From: Quatrionicoccus australiensis
Lineage (GTDB): Bacteria > Pseudomonadota > Gammaproteobacteria > Burkholderiales > Rhodocyclaceae
Assembly (NCBI RefSeq): GCF_020510425.1
Contig: NZ_JAHBAH010000001.1
Location: forward strand, 2,709,001 to 2,773,000
DNA length: 64,000 nucleotides
Direction of reading: 5' to 3'
Shown here: in pieces, positions 1-9,958 of the stretch
Numbering within the stretch: the stretch's first letter is position 1
How the letters are laid out: every line of letters begins with the position of its first letter
Position numbers and translations under genes: made by a program
The notes under the pieces: generated by a model
The model's input: only the letters and a program-made list of their open reading frames with translations
What the model was told of the DNA's origin: nothing
The model's database searches: none

Positions 1-1638
1 GAGAAATTGCTGGGCCAGCGCTACAACCGCCCCGGATTCCCGGTGGTCGACCATCGCACCTGGGCATTTCTTGGTGACGGTTGCCTGATGGAAGGCATCA
101 GCCACGAAGTCTGCTCGCTGGCCAGCGTCTGGAGGCTGGACAAGCTGGTCTGCTTCTACGACGACAACGGCATCTCGATCGACGGCGACGTTGCCGGCTG
201 GTTCCGCGACGACACGGCGGCCCGCTTCCGCGCCTACGGCTGGCACGTGCTCGGGCCGCTCGACGGCCACGATGCGGCGGCGCTCGATGCCGCCATCGCC
301 GCTGCGCTCGCCGGCAACGGCAAGCCGACCCTGATCATCTGCCGGACCACGATCGGCTGGGGTTCGCCGGGCAAGGCCGGCAGCCACGACGTACACGGTG
401 CACCGCTCGGCGCAGCCGAAATTGCCGCGACGCGCGCCGCGCTCGGCTGGCCGCATGCGCCTTTCGCGATTCCCGAAGACATCCGCGCCGCCTGGGACCA
501 CCGTCTCGCCGGGGCTGCCGCCGAAGGCGAATGGCAGGCGCTGTTCGCGCGTTATCGCGCCGCCCACCCCGAGCTGGCGGCGGCTTTCGAACGCGGTGCC
601 AGCGGTGGCCTGCCCGCCGACTGGGCGCAGATCCGGCGCGACTTGCTCGAACAGGCGGCTGGGCGCGAAGGCGCCGTGGCAACGCGCAAGTCCTCGCAAA
701 ACTGCCTCGATTTGCTGGTCGACCGGGTGCCGGAACTGCTTGGCGGCTCAGCCGACCTGACCGGCTCCAACCTGACCGCCGGCCGGCACAGCCGGCCCTG
801 GCACGCGGCGGCCGGCGGCGTGCCCAACTATCTTTCCTACGGCGTGCGCGAGTTCGGCATGGCGGCGATCATGAACGGCGTCGCGCTGCACAAGGGGCTG
901 ATTCCCTACGGCGGCACCTTTGCCGTGTTCTCCGACTATTCGCGCAACGCGATCCGGATGAGCGCGCTGATGCAGCAGCGCGTCGTGCATGTGCTGACCC
1001 ACGATTCGATCGGCCTCGGCGAGGACGGCCCGACGCACCAGCCGGTCGAGCACGCCGGCTGCCTGCGCGCGATTCCCGGTCTCGACCTGTGGCGGCCGTG
1101 CGACGAGCTGGAAACGGCGGTCGCCTGGACGCTGGCGCTGGAACGCCAGGACGGCCCGTCGGCGCTGATGCTGTCGCGCCAGAACCTGCCGCAGTACAGC
1201 GCTGCGGCCGGCCGGGCCGACGATATCTGGCGCGGCGGCTACATCCTGAGCGAGGCCGAGGGGCCGTTGCAGGCGGTGATCATCGCCACCGGCTCGGAGG
1301 TGGCGACCGCGATGCAGGCGCAGGCCACGCTGGCCGCGCACGGGGTCGGCGTGCGTGTCGTCTCGATGCCTTGCACGCGCCGCTTCGACCAGCAGCCGGC
1401 GGCCTGGAAGAAGGCGGTGCTGCCGCCCGACGTCTGCCGCATCGCGATCGAAGCCGGGCTGCCCGACTCCTGGTGGAAATACGTCGGCCTCGACGGCGCC
1501 GTGCTCGGCATCGGCGAGTTCGGCCAGTCGGCGCCCGCCGCCGAACTGTTCGCCTACTACGGCCTGACCTGCGAACACCTGGTGCAGAGCGTGCAGCGCA
1601 CGATCGCCAGCTACGGCGGCAGCGACGGCGACTTCTAG
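1..1638 (+). CDS. cbbT: Transketolase, 5' end missing (probable Calvin-cycle copy)
   Basis: Thiamine-diphosphate transketolase, which moves two-carbon ketol units between sugar phosphates in the pentose phosphate and Calvin cycles. The reading frame is open at base 1, so the first 100 or so residues lie upstream; 545 residues are present against roughly 660 in the family. The ThDP-binding GDGCLMEG motif is near the start, and the pyrimidine-domain motif [14 protein letters not shown] is near residue 340. A second, complete transketolase lies at 11614-13620 on the other strand. The stop is 76 bases before a GAPDH gene, followed by aldolase and epimerase. The order transketolase-GAPDH-aldolase is that of the distal part of proteobacterial cbb operons, so I infer the Calvin-cycle isoenzyme; RuBisCO and phosphoribulokinase would be expected upstream, out of view. 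Family certain; the cbb assignment is inference. Confidence 0.93.
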   Translation, partial: EKLLGQRYNRPGFPVVDHRTWAFLGDGCLMEGISHEVCSLASVWRLDKLVCFYDDNGISIDGDVAGWFRDDTAARFRAYGWHVLGPLDGHDAAALDAAIAAALAGNGKPTLIICRTTIGWGSPGKAGSHDVHGAPLGAAEIAATRAALGWPHAPFAIPEDIRAAWDHRLAGAAAEGEWQALFARYRAAHPELAAAFERGASGGLPADWAQIRRDLLEQAAGREGAVATRKSSQNCLDLLVDRVPELLGGSADLTGSNLTAGRHSRPWHAAAGGVPNYLSYGVREFGMAAIMNGVALHKGLIPYGGTFAVFSDYSRNAIRMSALMQQRVVHVLTHDSIGLGEDGPTHQPVEHAGCLRAIPGLDLWRPCDELETAVAWTLALERQDGPSALMLSRQNLPQYSAAAGRADDIWRGGYILSEAEGPLQAVIIATGSEVATAMQAQATLAAHGVGVRVVSMPCTRRFDQQPAAWKKAVLPPDVCRIAIEAGLPDSWWKYVGLDGAVLGIGEFGQSAPAAELFAYYGLTCEHLVQSVQRTIASYGGSDGDF

Positions 1639-1714
1639 CGGCCTCAGCCAAGGCGAAGCCGCGCAACTCCCCGGCTAATAACTCACTACTCACAACTAAC
1701 ACGGAGACTTTCCC

Positions 1715-2734
1715 ATGCCAATACGGGTGGCAATCAACGGCTTCGGCCGGATCGGACGCATGGCCCTGCGCGCCATCGTCGCGGAGGCCGAGTTTTCCGA
1801 ACTCGAGGTGGTTGCGGTCAACGACCTGCTCGAACCGGATTACCTGGCCTACCTGCTGCAGCACGACTCGGTACACGGGCAATTTGCCGGTGAAATCAGC
1901 GTCGACCGCAACGAACTGCTGGTCGACGGCCAGCGCATCCGGCTCAGCGCCTGCAAGAACCCGGCCGAACTGGCCTGGGGCGAGCTCGACGTCGATGTCG
2001 TGATCGAGGCGACCGGCTTGTTCCTGACCGGCGCCAGTTGTGCCGGTCATCTCGCGGCCGGCGCCCGCAAGGTGGTGCAGTCGGCGCCGGCCAGGGACGA
2101 CACGCCGCTCTTCGTGTACGGCGTCAATCACCTGGGCTATGCAGGCGAGGCCGTCGTCTCGGCCGCTTCGTGTACGACCAACGGCCTGGCGCCGGTCGCC
2201 AAGGTGCTCAACGACCGCTTCGGCATCCGGCGCGGCCTGATGAGCACGGTGCACGCGGCGACCGCCACCCAGAAGACGGTGGACGGCCCGTCCGGCAAGG
2301 ACTGGCGCGGCGGCCGAGGCATCCTGGAAAACATCATTCCGGCCGCGACCGGCGCGGCGCAGGCGGTCGGCAAGGTGATTCCGGCGCTGGCCGGCAAGTT
2401 GACCGGCATGGCCTTTCGCGTGCCGACCTCTGATGTCTCGGTGGTCGACCTGACCGTCGAACTGGCAACGCCGGTCAGCTATGCCGACATCTGCGCCGCG
2501 ATGCGTGCCGCCGCCGACGACGGGCCGCTGCGCGGCGTGCTCGGCTATACCGAGGCCAGGGTGGTGTCGACCGACTTCCGCGGCAATCGCCGGCCCTCGA
2601 TCTTCGACGCCGGGGCCGGCATCGCGCTCGACCCGACCTTCGTCAAGGTCGTCGCCTGGTACGACAACGAATACGGCTACACCTGCAACCTGCTGCGTCT
2701 GCTGCGTCACATCAGCCAGCCGCAAGTGCACTGA
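1715..2734 (+). CDS. gap: Glyceraldehyde-3-phosphate dehydrogenase, type I
   Basis: Interconverts glyceraldehyde 3-phosphate and 1,3-bisphosphoglycerate; in a cbb context it would run in the reductive direction. The 339-residue length is normal. The N-terminal Rossmann motif INGFGRIGR is at residues 7-15, and the catalytic cysteine is Cys153 in ASCTTN. After strand 2 the sequence reads VAVNDLLE, with the aspartate usually associated with NAD preference at this position. The ATG at 1715 has GGAG about 8 bases upstream. It sits between transketolase and aldolase (13-base gap), consistent with one transcript. It is clearly different from the minus-strand GAPDH at 10574-11590 and from the Epd-like protein at 8691-9746. 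It is probably the cbbG-type copy. Confidence 0.93.
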   Translation: MPIRVAINGFGRIGRMALRAIVAEAEFSELEVVAVNDLLEPDYLAYLLQHDSVHGQFAGEISVDRNELLVDGQRIRLSACKNPAELAWGELDVDVVIEATGLFLTGASCAGHLAAGARKVVQSAPARDDTPLFVYGVNHLGYAGEAVVSAASCTTNGLAPVAKVLNDRFGIRRGLMSTVHAATATQKTVDGPSGKDWRGGRGILENIIPAATGAAQAVGKVIPALAGKLTGMAFRVPTSDVSVVDLTVELATPVSYADICAAMRAAADDGPLRGVLGYTEARVVSTDFRGNRRPSIFDAGAGIALDPTFVKVVAWYDNEYGYTCNLLRLLRHISQPQVH

Positions 2735-2747
2735 AAGGAGCTTTCCC

Positions 2748-3785
2748 ATGGCCCTGATTTCCCTGCGCCAACTGCTCGACCACGCGGCCGAGCACAGCTA
2801 CGGCCTGCCTGCCTTCAACGTCAATAATCTGGAGCAGATCCAGGCCATCATGCAGGCCGCCGCAGCCTGCAACAGCCCGGTCATCCTGCAGGCCTCGGCC
2901 GGGGCGCGCAAATATGCCGGCGAGCCATTCCTGAGGAAACTGGTCGAAGCCGCCATCGAGCAATATCCGGACATCCCGGTCTGCCTGCACCAGGATCACG
3001 GTACCTCGCCGGCCGTCTGCCAGCAGTCGATGCGCAGCGGCTTCTCCAGCGTCATGATGGACGGCTCGCTGGGCACCGATGGCAAGACGCCGACGACTTA
3101 CGCCTACAACGTCGAAACGACCCGCCAGGTCGTTGAAATGGCGCACTGCATCGGCGTTTCGGTCGAAGGCGAGCTGGGCTGCCTCGGTTCGCTGGAAACC
3201 GGCGCGGCGGGCGAGGAGGACGGCATCGGTGCCGCCGGCAAGCTCGATCACGCGCAAATGCTGACCGATCCGGAAGAGGCCGCTGACTTCGTCGCCAGGA
3301 CCGGCGTCGATGCGCTGGCCATTGCGATCGGCACCAGCCACGGCGCCTACAAGTTCACGCGGCCACCGACTGGCGAAATCCTTGCCATCGACCGCATCAA
3401 GGCTATCCATGCGCGCATCCCGAACACGCACCTGGTCATGCACGGCTCTTCCAGCGTGCCGCAGGAATGGCTGGCGGTCATCCGCCAGTACGGCGGCCGG
3501 ATGAAGGAAACCTGGGGCGTGCCGGTCGAGGAAATCGTCGAAGGCATCCGTCACGGCGTGCGCAAGGTCAATATCGACACCGACATCCGTCTCGCCATGA
3601 CCGGCGCGATGCGCAAGGCGATGGCTGAAAAGCCGGAGGAATTCGATCCGCGCGCTTTTTTGAAAGCCGCCGTGGTGGCGGCGCGCGACCTCTGTGCATT
3701 GCGTTTCGACGCCTTCGGCAGCGCCGGCCAGGCCAGCCGCATCAAACCCGTGTCACTGGAGAAAATGGCTGCCGCCTACCGCTGA
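2748..3785 (+). CDS. cbbA: Fructose-1,6-bisphosphate aldolase, class II (Calvin-cycle type)
   Basis: Zinc-dependent class II aldolase that joins or splits triose phosphates and fructose 1,6-bisphosphate (and, in the Calvin cycle, sedoheptulose 1,7-bisphosphate). The 345-residue protein shows the metal/active-site motifs HQDHG (near residue 83), [14 protein letters not shown] and VMHGSSS, and the C-terminal KVNIDTDIR. The ATG at 2748 follows AAAGGAG and lies 13 bases after the GAPDH stop, so it is operonic. It closely resembles the minus-strand aldolase at 4790-5854, from which it is separated by the epimerase gene, so the two paralogues converge. It ends in LEKMAAAYR, without the short C-terminal extension of the other copy. 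A rho-independent terminator follows 37 bases after the stop. Confidence 0.93.
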   Translation: MALISLRQLLDHAAEHSYGLPAFNVNNLEQIQAIMQAAAACNSPVILQASAGARKYAGEPFLRKLVEAAIEQYPDIPVCLHQDHGTSPAVCQQSMRSGFSSVMMDGSLGTDGKTPTTYAYNVETTRQVVEMAHCIGVSVEGELGCLGSLETGAAGEEDGIGAAGKLDHAQMLTDPEEAADFVARTGVDALAIAIGTSHGAYKFTRPPTGEILAIDRIKAIHARIPNTHLVMHGSSSVPQEWLAVIRQYGGRMKETWGVPVEEIVEGIRHGVRKVNIDTDIRLAMTGAMRKAMAEKPEEFDPRAFLKAAVVAARDLCALRFDAFGSAGQASRIKPVSLEKMAAAYR

Positions 3786-3822
3786 CCAAACCGAGTATCA
3801 CTCTGCTGTACCTTGCGTCTTG

Positions 3823-3851
3823 CGGCCCCGAAGTCTGGGGCCGTCTTTTTT
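3823..3851 (+). terminator. Rho-independent terminator between aldolase and rpe
   Basis: CGGCCCC at 3823-3829 and GGGGCCG at 3837-3843 form a perfect 7-bp stem with a 7-base loop, followed directly by TCTTTTTTT. The T-run ends only a base or two before the GGAGG ribosome-binding site of rpe, so this is either the end of the upstream operon or an attenuator in the rpe leader. Confidence 0.8.
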
Positions 3852-3861
3852 CGGAGGCACC

Positions 3862-4563
3862 ATGCGCCAACCAGATTTCGTCATCGCCCCCAGCATCCTC
3901 TCCGCCAATTTCGCCAGGCTCGGCGAGGAAGTCAGCAACGTCATCGCTTCCGGCGCCGACTGGATTCACTTCGACGTAATGGACAACCACTACGTCCCCA
4001 ACCTGACCATCGGCCCGCTGGTTTGCGCCGCCATCCGGCCGTGCACCGCCGCACCCATCGACGTGCACCTGATGGTCAAACCCGTCGACCGCATCATCCC
4101 CGACTTCGCCAGGGCCGGCGCCAACATCATCACCTTTCACCCGGAAGCCTCCGACCACGTCGAGCGCAGCCTGTCGCTGATCCGCGATGCCGGCTGTCAA
4201 AGCGGCCTGGTCTTCAACCCGGCAACGCCGCTGGATTACATGGATTACGTCCTCGACAAGATCGACGTCATTCTGCTGATGAGCGTCAATCCCGGCTTCG
4301 GCGGCCAGAAATTCATCCCCGGCACGCTGGTCAAGGCGAAGCTGGCAAGAGCCAAACTCGATGCCTGCGAACGTGAAACCGGTCGCCGCATCCGCCTCGA
4401 AATCGACGGCGGCGTAAACACCGCCAACATCGCCGAAATAGCCCGCGCCGGCGTCGACGCTTTCGTCGCCGGTTCGGCGGTCTACGGTGCCGGCAAGGAC
4501 AGCGATCCGCATCGCTACGAAACGATCATGGGCGAACTGCGCCAAGAACTGGCAGGGGTGTGA
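3862..4563 (+). CDS. rpe: Ribulose-phosphate 3-epimerase
   Basis: Interconverts D-ribulose 5-phosphate and D-xylulose 5-phosphate (pentose phosphate and Calvin cycles). It has 233 residues, the usual length of this TIM-barrel family. Visible signatures are [15 protein letters not shown] at the N-terminus, [37 protein letters not shown], and EIDGGVN near the C-terminus; these carry the metal-binding His/Asp residues. The ATG at 3862 was chosen because GGAGG lies 4-8 bases upstream and the family homology begins at residue 5. It follows the carbon-fixation-type genes but is separated from them by a terminator-like hairpin. Probable role: cbbE-like epimerase, or the housekeeping enzyme. Confidence 0.95.
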   Translation: MRQPDFVIAPSILSANFARLGEEVSNVIASGADWIHFDVMDNHYVPNLTIGPLVCAAIRPCTAAPIDVHLMVKPVDRIIPDFARAGANIITFHPEASDHVERSLSLIRDAGCQSGLVFNPATPLDYMDYVLDKIDVILLMSVNPGFGGQKFIPGTLVKAKLARAKLDACERETGRRIRLEIDGGVNTANIAEIARAGVDAFVAGSAVYGAGKDSDPHRYETIMGELRQELAGV

Positions 4564-4670
4564 ACGGGGCGCTACGGTCAACCGGAGGAAAGGGGCAAAA
4601 ATGGAATCGGCCCAAGTAGCCACCGCCGGATGAATCCCGGGTTTTGCAGTGCCGTCTGGCATCCGGACGG

Positions 4671-4721
4671 CCGATCCATTCGCGCTGTCCGCACTGGGCG
4701 CGGGCAGCGCGAATGGATCGG
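4671..4721. repeat. 17-bp perfect inverted repeat in a convergent intergenic region
   Basis: The arm at 4671-4687 is exactly complementary to the arm at 4705-4721, with a 17-base GC-rich spacer. A smaller imperfect hairpin (4651-4671) lies just before it. There is no T-run after either arm, so it is not a standard rho-independent terminator. It sits between the ends of rpe (+) and aldolase (-), before the terminator at 4744-4765. Confidence 0.85.
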
Positions 4722-4743
4722 ATAAAAACATTTCGCCCGCAAA

Positions 4744-4765
4744 AAAGCCGCCCGCAGGCGGCTTT
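4744..4765. terminator. Bidirectional rho-independent terminator (rpe / fba)
   Basis: AAAGCCGCC at 4744-4752 and GGCGGCTTT at 4757-4765 form a 9-bp stem with a CGCA loop. On the minus strand it is followed by a run of six T, making it the end of the fba transcript; it may also stop rpe transcripts from the other side. Confidence 0.85.
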
Positions 4766-4789
4766 ATCGGTCAACCCGGAAAAAAGGGC

Positions 4790-5854
4790 TTATTTGACGA
4801 TCTGGTTCAGCTCGCCCTTGGCATAGCGCTCGGCCATCTTTTCCAGCGGGATGACCTTGATCTGGCTGGCGCGGCCGGCGCAGCCGAAGGCTTCGTAGCG
4901 GGCCAGGCAGATTTTCTTGGCGGCTTCGCGGGCCGGCTTGAGGAAGTCGCGCGGATCGAACTTGCCCGGGTTCTCGAACATGTAGCGGCGGACGGCGGCC
5001 GTCATGGCGAGGCGGATGTCGGTATCGATATTGACCTTGCGCACGCCGTGCGCGATGCCCTTGACGATTTCCTCGACCGGCACGCCATAGGTTTCCTTCA
5101 TGTCGCCGCCGAATTCGCGGATTTCGGCGAGCAGTTCCTGCGGCACGGAAGATGAACCGTGCATGACCAGGTGGGTGTTCGGGATGCGTGCGTGGATTTC
5201 GGCGATGCGGTCGATGGCGAGGATGTCGCCGGTCGGGCGCTTGGTGAACTTGTAGGCGCCGTGGCTGGTGCCGATGGCGATGGCGAGCGCGTCGCAGTTG
5301 GTCTGCTTGACGAAGTCGGCAGCCTGGTCTGGATCGGTCAACAACTGTTCGCGGGTCATTTTGCCTTCGGCGCCGTGACCGTCTTCCTTGTCGCCCTGCA
5401 TGGTTTCGAGCGAGCCGAGCACGCCGAGTTCGGCTTCGACCGAAACGCCGATCGAATGCGAGAACTTGACGACTTCCTTGGAGACGGCGACGTTGTAGTC
5501 ATAGGAGGCGGTGGTCTTGCCGTCGGCTTCGAGCGAGCCGTCCATCATCACCGAGGTGAAGCCGGACTTGATGGCGCTCATGCACACGGCCGGGCTCTGG
5601 CCGTGGTCCTGGTGCATGACGATGGGCAGGTGCGGGTAGGCTTCGAGCGCGGCCAGGATCTGGTGGCGCAGGAAGGCTTCGCCGGCATATTTGCGGGCGC
5701 CGGCCGAGGCCTGCATGATGACCGGGGCGTCGATCTGGCTGGCGGCTTCGCAGATGGCCCAGACCTGTTCCATGTTGTTGACGTTGAAGGCGGGCAGCCC
5801 GTAGCCGTTTTCGGCGGCGTGGTCGAGCAATTGGCGCATGGAAACGAGCGGCAT
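4790..5854 (-). CDS. fba: Fructose-1,6-bisphosphate aldolase, class II (glycolytic copy)
   Basis: Second zinc-dependent class II aldolase, 354 residues. It carries [45 protein letters not shown] and [12 protein letters not shown], so the zinc and substrate residues are intact. It is closely related to the plus-strand copy at 2748-3785 but has a C-terminal extension of about nine residues. It is the last gene of the minus-strand series epd-pgk-pyk-fba, so it is probably the housekeeping glycolytic/gluconeogenic aldolase. The start codon is the ATG at 5852-5854. A six-copy heptamer array lies in the 118-base gap between it and pyk. Function certain, division of labour between paralogues inferred. 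Confidence 0.95.
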   Translation of the reverse strand: MPLVSMRQLLDHAAENGYGLPAFNVNNMEQVWAICEAASQIDAPVIMQASAGARKYAGEAFLRHQILAALEAYPHLPIVMHQDHGQSPAVCMSAIKSGFTSVMMDGSLEADGKTTASYDYNVAVSKEVVKFSHSIGVSVEAELGVLGSLETMQGDKEDGHGAEGKMTREQLLTDPDQAADFVKQTNCDALAIAIGTSHGAYKFTKRPTGDILAIDRIAEIHARIPNTHLVMHGSSSVPQELLAEIREFGGDMKETYGVPVEEIVKGIAHGVRKVNIDTDIRLAMTAAVRRYMFENPGKFDPRDFLKPAREAAKKICLARYEAFGCAGRASQIKVIPLEKMAERYAKGELNQIVK

Positions 5855-5898
5855 GGGAAAACTCCAGGGGAAAATATTATGAAAGGATAGATTCTATA

Positions 5899-5940
5899 GG
5901 ATCGAGGATCGAGGATCGAGGATCGAGGATCGAGGATCGA
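5899..5940. repeat. Heptamer tandem repeat (6 x GGATCGA)
   Basis: Six perfect head-to-tail copies of GGATCGA occupy the leader region of fba, between fba and pyk. A single complementary copy, CTCGATCC (5966-5973), overlaps the pyk stop codon, so any one repeat unit could pair with it to form an 8-9 bp hairpin. The array could be length-variable by replication slippage. Confidence 0.9.
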
Positions 5941-5972
5941 GCTCTTTGCTCAAGCCCCTAGGCAACTCGATC

Positions 5973-7403
5973 CTAACAACTATGTTCTCCGACGCGGACG
6001 ATCTTCAGCGTGTTGGTGCCGCCGGTGGTGCCGATCGGCTCGCCGATGGTCAGCGCGATCAGGTCGCCCTTTTCGACGACGCCGCGGTCGATCAGCAGTT
6101 GTTCGGCTTCGGCGAGCAGCAGTTCGCGGTCGGTGTGCTGCTGCTTCATCGGCAGCGGGCAGACGCCACGGTAGAGCACCATGCGGCCGACCGACTCGGC
6201 ATCCGGGGTCAGCGCGTAGATCGGCACGCCGGAGTTCATGCGGCTCATCCACAGCGCGGTCGAGCCGGACTGGGTCAACGCGGCAATGGCTTTTACCTTG
6301 AGGTGGTGCGCGGTCCAGATCGCGGCCATCGCGATCGACTGGTCGATGCGCGTGAACACGCGGTCGAGGAATTCGCGCTCAAGCGTCAGATCGGCCGAGC
6401 GCTCGGCCTCGACGCAGATGCGCGCCATCGATTCGACGGTTTCGACCGGATACTTGCCGGCGGCGGTTTCGGCCGACAGCATCACCGCGTCGGTGCCGTC
6501 GAGCACGGCATTGGCGACGTCGGAGACTTCGGCGCGGGTCGGCACCGGCGAGGTGATCATCGATTCCATCATCTGCGTCGCGGTGATGGTCAGCTTGTTC
6601 ATGTCGCGGGCCATGCGGATCATCTTCTTCTGCAAGGCGGGCACGGCAGCATCGCCGACTTCGACGGCGAGATCGCCGCGCGCGACCATGACACCGTCCG
6701 AGGCGTCGAGGATTTCGGCGAGATTTTCAACGGCCTCGACGCGCTCGATCTTGGCGATCAGCACGGCGGAGCTGCCGGCGGCGCGCAGCAACTGGCGCGC
6801 CATGTACATGTCGGCGGCGCTCTTGGGGAAGGAGACGGCAACGAAATCGACGCCGATCTGGGCCGCCGTCTTGATGTCGTCCATGTCCTTGCCGGTCAGC
6901 GCCGGCGCGGTCAGGCCGCCGCCCTGGCGGTTGATGCCCTTGTTGTTCGACAGGTCGCCGCCGACGATGACGCGGGTGTGGATTTCCTGGCCGCGCACGC
7001 CGGTGACTTCGAGTTTGAGACGGCCGTCGTCAAGCAGCAGGATGTCGCCATTGACCACGTCCTTGGGCAGGTCCTTGTAATCGAGGCCGACGCGCTCCTG
7101 GTTGCCGAGCGTGCATTGCGCATCGAGGATGAAGCTGTCGCCGATCACCAGGGTGATCTTGCCGCCATCGAACTTGCCGACGCGGATCTTCGGCCCTTGC
7201 AGGTCGCCGAGGATGCCGACGGTGCGGCCGTATTTGGCTGCCGCGGCGCGGATGCCCTCGGCGCGTGCCTTGTGGTCATCGGCCGTGCCGTGCGAAAAAT
7301 TCATGCGGACGACGTCGACGCCGGCCTGCACCATGCGTTCGAGAACTTCCGGTGTGGATGAGGCGGGGCCCAGCGTGGCAACGATCTTGGTATGGCGCGA
7401 CAT
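5973..7403 (-). CDS. pyk: Pyruvate kinase
   Basis: Converts phosphoenolpyruvate and ADP to pyruvate and ATP, the last step of glycolysis. The 476-residue length fits bacterial pyruvate kinase. The N-terminus carries KIVATLGPAS and VRMNFSHG; the mobile B domain follows DLQGPKIR; the catalytic lysine lies in the signature LIAKIERVEAV, followed by GVMVARGDLAVE and TATQMMESM. The C-terminal allosteric domain is present (residues about 350-476). It is transcribed with pgk upstream (83-base gap) and fba downstream. The start is the ATG giving MSRHTKIVATL, matching the family N-terminus. Whether it is sugar-phosphate- or AMP-activated cannot be read from the sequence. Confidence 0.95.
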   Translation of the reverse strand: MSRHTKIVATLGPASSTPEVLERMVQAGVDVVRMNFSHGTADDHKARAEGIRAAAAKYGRTVGILGDLQGPKIRVGKFDGGKITLVIGDSFILDAQCTLGNQERVGLDYKDLPKDVVNGDILLLDDGRLKLEVTGVRGQEIHTRVIVGGDLSNNKGINRQGGGLTAPALTGKDMDDIKTAAQIGVDFVAVSFPKSAADMYMARQLLRAAGSSAVLIAKIERVEAVENLAEILDASDGVMVARGDLAVEVGDAAVPALQKKMIRMARDMNKLTITATQMMESMITSPVPTRAEVSDVANAVLDGTDAVMLSAETAAGKYPVETVESMARICVEAERSADLTLEREFLDRVFTRIDQSIAMAAIWTAHHLKVKAIAALTQSGSTALWMSRMNSGVPIYALTPDAESVGRMVLYRGVCPLPMKQQHTDRELLLAEAEQLLIDRGVVEKGDLIALTIGEPIGTTGGTNTLKIVRVGEHSC

Positions 7404-7486
7404 GTCTTCTCTTCCCTGGTTGTTCGATGGTTTTTACTGCTTTTTGCCGGTTGACCGTTGTGGGACGGTCAACCGGTCCGCAAGCC

Positions 7487-8671
7487 TTATTTTGCGGCGC
7501 GTTCTTCGAGAATCGCGATCGCCGGCAGGGTCTTGCCTTCGAGGAATTCGAGGAAGGCGCCGCCGCCGGTCGAGATGTAGCCGACGTCATCGGCAATGTG
7601 GAACTTGGCGATGGCGGCCAGCGTGTCACCGCCGCCGGCGATGGAGAAAGCTTCGGAGTGGGCGATTGCCGAGGCCATCATCTTGGTGCCGCCGGCGAAC
7701 TGCGGCAGTTCGAAGACGCCGACCGGGCCGTTCCAGACGATGGTACCGGCGTTGGCGATGATCTGCGACAGCATGGCGGCGGTCTTCGGGCCGACGTCGA
7801 GGATGCGGTCGTGGACATGCACGTCGTCGACCGAGATCTTGTTGGCACGGGCCAGGGCGGAGACTTCGTCGGCAACGACGACGTCGACCGGCAGCGGCAC
7901 TTCGGCGCCGCGTTCCTTCATGATGTCCATGATGGTGTGGGCTTCCTTGACCAGGTCGGCTTCGGCCAGCGAGTCGCCGATGCGCTTGCCGGAGGCGAGC
8001 AGGAAGGTGTTGGCGATGCCGCCGCCGACGATCAACTGGTCGACCTTGCTGGCCAGCGACTTGAGGATGGTCAGCTTGCTGGAAACCTTGGAGCCGCCGA
8101 CGATGGCGACCAGCGGGCGCTTCGGTTCGTGCAGGGCCTTGCCCAGCGCGTCGATTTCGGCGCCCATCAGCATGCCGGCGCAGGCGACCGGCGCGTATTT
8201 GGCGATGCCGTGGGTGGTCGCTTCGGCGCGGTGCGCGGTGCCGAAGGCGTCATTGACGTAGACATCGCACAGCTTGGCCATCTTCTGGGCCAGTTCGTCG
8301 TTGTTCTTCTTTTCGCCCTTGTTGACGCGGCAGTTCTCGAGCAGGACGACTTCGCCCGGCTTGACTTCGAAATCGCCATCGACCCAGTTCTGGATCAGAC
8401 GAACCGAGGTGTGCAGCATCTGGCCGAGGCGCACGGCGACCGGCATCAGGCTGTCTTCGTGATTCAGTTCGCCTTCGGTCGGACGGCCGAGGTGGGAGGT
8501 GACCATCACGGCGGCGCCCTTTTCCAGGCAGTACTTGATCGACGGCAGCGAGGCGCGGATGCGGGTGTCTTCGGTGATGTTGCCGGCTTCGTCCTGCGGC
8601 ACGTTCAAGTCGGCGCGGATGAAGACGCGCTTGCCGGAAACGTCGAGGTCGGTGAGTTTGATAACGTTCAT
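7487..8671 (-). CDS. pgk: Phosphoglycerate kinase
   Basis: Transfers phosphate between 1,3-bisphosphoglycerate and ADP; runs in reverse in the Calvin cycle. It has 394 residues. The family signature [14 protein letters not shown] is near the N-terminus, followed by [27 protein letters not shown] substrate residues and the nucleotide-binding GGSKVSSKL region; the C-terminus has [14 protein letters not shown]. The ATG at 8671 was preferred over longer options because AGGAG lies 7-8 bases upstream and homology starts at once. Only one pgk is visible, so the duplicated plus- and minus-strand sets may share it. It follows the Epd-like gene by 19 bases, suggesting cotranscription. Confidence 0.95.
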   Translation of the reverse strand: MNVIKLTDLDVSGKRVFIRADLNVPQDEAGNITEDTRIRASLPSIKYCLEKGAAVMVTSHLGRPTEGELNHEDSLMPVAVRLGQMLHTSVRLIQNWVDGDFEVKPGEVVLLENCRVNKGEKKNNDELAQKMAKLCDVYVNDAFGTAHRAEATTHGIAKYAPVACAGMLMGAEIDALGKALHEPKRPLVAIVGGSKVSSKLTILKSLASKVDQLIVGGGIANTFLLASGKRIGDSLAEADLVKEAHTIMDIMKERGAEVPLPVDVVVADEVSALARANKISVDDVHVHDRILDVGPKTAAMLSQIIANAGTIVWNGPVGVFELPQFAGGTKMMASAIAHSEAFSIAGGGDTLAAIAKFHIADDVGYISTGGGAFLEFLEGKTLPAIAILEERAAK

Positions 8672-8690
8672 GGATATCTCCTGATTTGGC

Positions 8691-9746
8691 TTAAGTAATG
8701 GATTCTTGCGTCCAGTGTTGTGACCAGTGACCGGCCACTTCGAGCATGCGGTTGGCGAAGCCCCACTCGTTGTCGAACCAGACAAAGAGGTTGAGCAGGC
8801 GTGGGCCGGCGGTGCGCGTCTGGCTGCCGTCGACAATCGCCGAATGGGGATCGTGATTGAAATCGATCGAGGCGTGCGCCGCCTCGGAATAGGCGATCAG
8901 GCCGCGCAACGGGCCGCTCGCGGTGGCGGCGAGCAGGGCGTTGATTTCCGCGACGGAAACGTCGCGCCGGGTGCTGATCGTCAGGTCGATCGCCGAAACG
9001 TTCAGGGTCGGGACGCGGATCGCCTTGGCGTGCACGCGCCCGGCCAGTTGCGGCAGCAGGCGTTCGATGCCGCGCGCCAGACCGGTCGAGACCGGGATGA
9101 TCGACTGCATCGCCGAGCGCGTGCGGCGCAGGTCGGTGTGGTGATAGCCGTCGATCAGCGGCTGGTCGTTCATCACCGAATGCAGTGTGCTGAGCATGGC
9201 CTGTTCGATGCCGATCTCGCGGTCGAGCAGGTCGAGGATGGGGACGATGGCATTGGTCGTGCACGACGCAGCCGAGACCAGGCGCTCGTCGCCGCGCAGA
9301 CTGGCGTGGTTGATGCCGTTGACGATGGTGGCATCGACGTCGCTGCCGGATAGGCCCGGATGCGACAGCAGCAGGCGCGGGCAGCCGGCGTCGAGAAAAC
9401 GGCTCAATTCGGCACGTCGACCGTAACAGCCGGAGGATTCGATGAGCAGGTCGATGCCGAGTTCCTGCCAGGCGACATCTTCCGGCTTGCGGGCATGGCT
9501 GACGACAATCCGGTGTCCGTCGATCAGCAGGGCGTCCTCGCCGACCTCGACCTGGCCGGGAAAGCGGCCGTGCGTCGAGTCGAAGCGGGTGAGGTAGGCC
9601 ATGCTGGCGAGGTCGGCCGGTTCGTTGATGGCGACGACCTGCAGATTGTGCGTGACGGGCGATTCAAGGAGGGCACGCAGAAAACAGCGACCAATCCGGC
9701 CGTAGCCGTTGATGGCGAGACGAAGAGGGCGATGGGTGCCGGGCAC
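8691..9746 (-). CDS. epd: Erythrose-4-phosphate dehydrogenase-like GAPDH-family protein
   Basis: GAPDH-superfamily enzyme whose family-specific stretches match Epd, which oxidises erythrose 4-phosphate in pyridoxal 5'-phosphate synthesis, better than Gap. These include [16 protein letters not shown] after the Rossmann motif [47 protein letters not shown], and [17 protein letters not shown]. The catalytic cysteine is in SAASCTTN. The start is uncertain: the frame is open to a TTG at 9842, but homology begins only about 33 codons later, so I chose the GTG at 9744-9746 with a weak GGA nearby; a TTG at 9753-9755 is another option. It sits directly upstream of pgk, where Epd genes are also found in gammaproteobacteria. 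A plain GAPDH role cannot be excluded. Confidence 0.8.
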   Translation of the reverse strand: MPGTHRPLRLAINGYGRIGRCFLRALLESPVTHNLQVVAINEPADLASMAYLTRFDSTHGRFPGQVEVGEDALLIDGHRIVVSHARKPEDVAWQELGIDLLIESSGCYGRRAELSRFLDAGCPRLLLSHPGLSGSDVDATIVNGINHASLRGDERLVSAASCTTNAIVPILDLLDREIGIEQAMLSTLHSVMNDQPLIDGYHHTDLRRTRSAMQSIIPVSTGLARGIERLLPQLAGRVHAKAIRVPTLNVSAIDLTISTRRDVSVAEINALLAATASGPLRGLIAYSEAAHASIDFNHDPHSAIVDGSQTRTAGPRLLNLFVWFDNEWGFANRMLEVAGHWSQHWTQESIT

Positions 9747-9958
9747 GCGAGCCAATCCGAAGTGATCGAAGCGGGTGATTTTACAAGGTTGTGGGCATAA
9801 AACCGAGCGCTGATGCGGTGAATCGGCATTGTTGGCCGGCAAGTTCTGCCGTGGGCGGGGCTGATTTTCCCGAGGGGGCCGAGTTTCGCGGGTTTAGGCT
9901 CGCCTTTATGCTGGTGCGCTATTTGCTTTTCGCTCTTGTCTCTTGTGAGGATGGAAGC

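Noticed and set aside
81..2003. 640-residue frame overlapping the transketolase gene and extending into GAPDH
   Set aside because: Arg/Ala/Pro-rich translation in an alternative frame of two certain genes.
4671..4721. The 17-bp inverted repeat as a transposon end
   Set aside because: No transposase, target duplication or second copy is visible nearby.
5946..7361. A 471-residue open frame on the plus strand antisense to pyk
   Set aside because: It is a shadow of the conserved pyruvate kinase gene; its translation is Gly/Asp/His-rich with no homology, and the true gene is certain.
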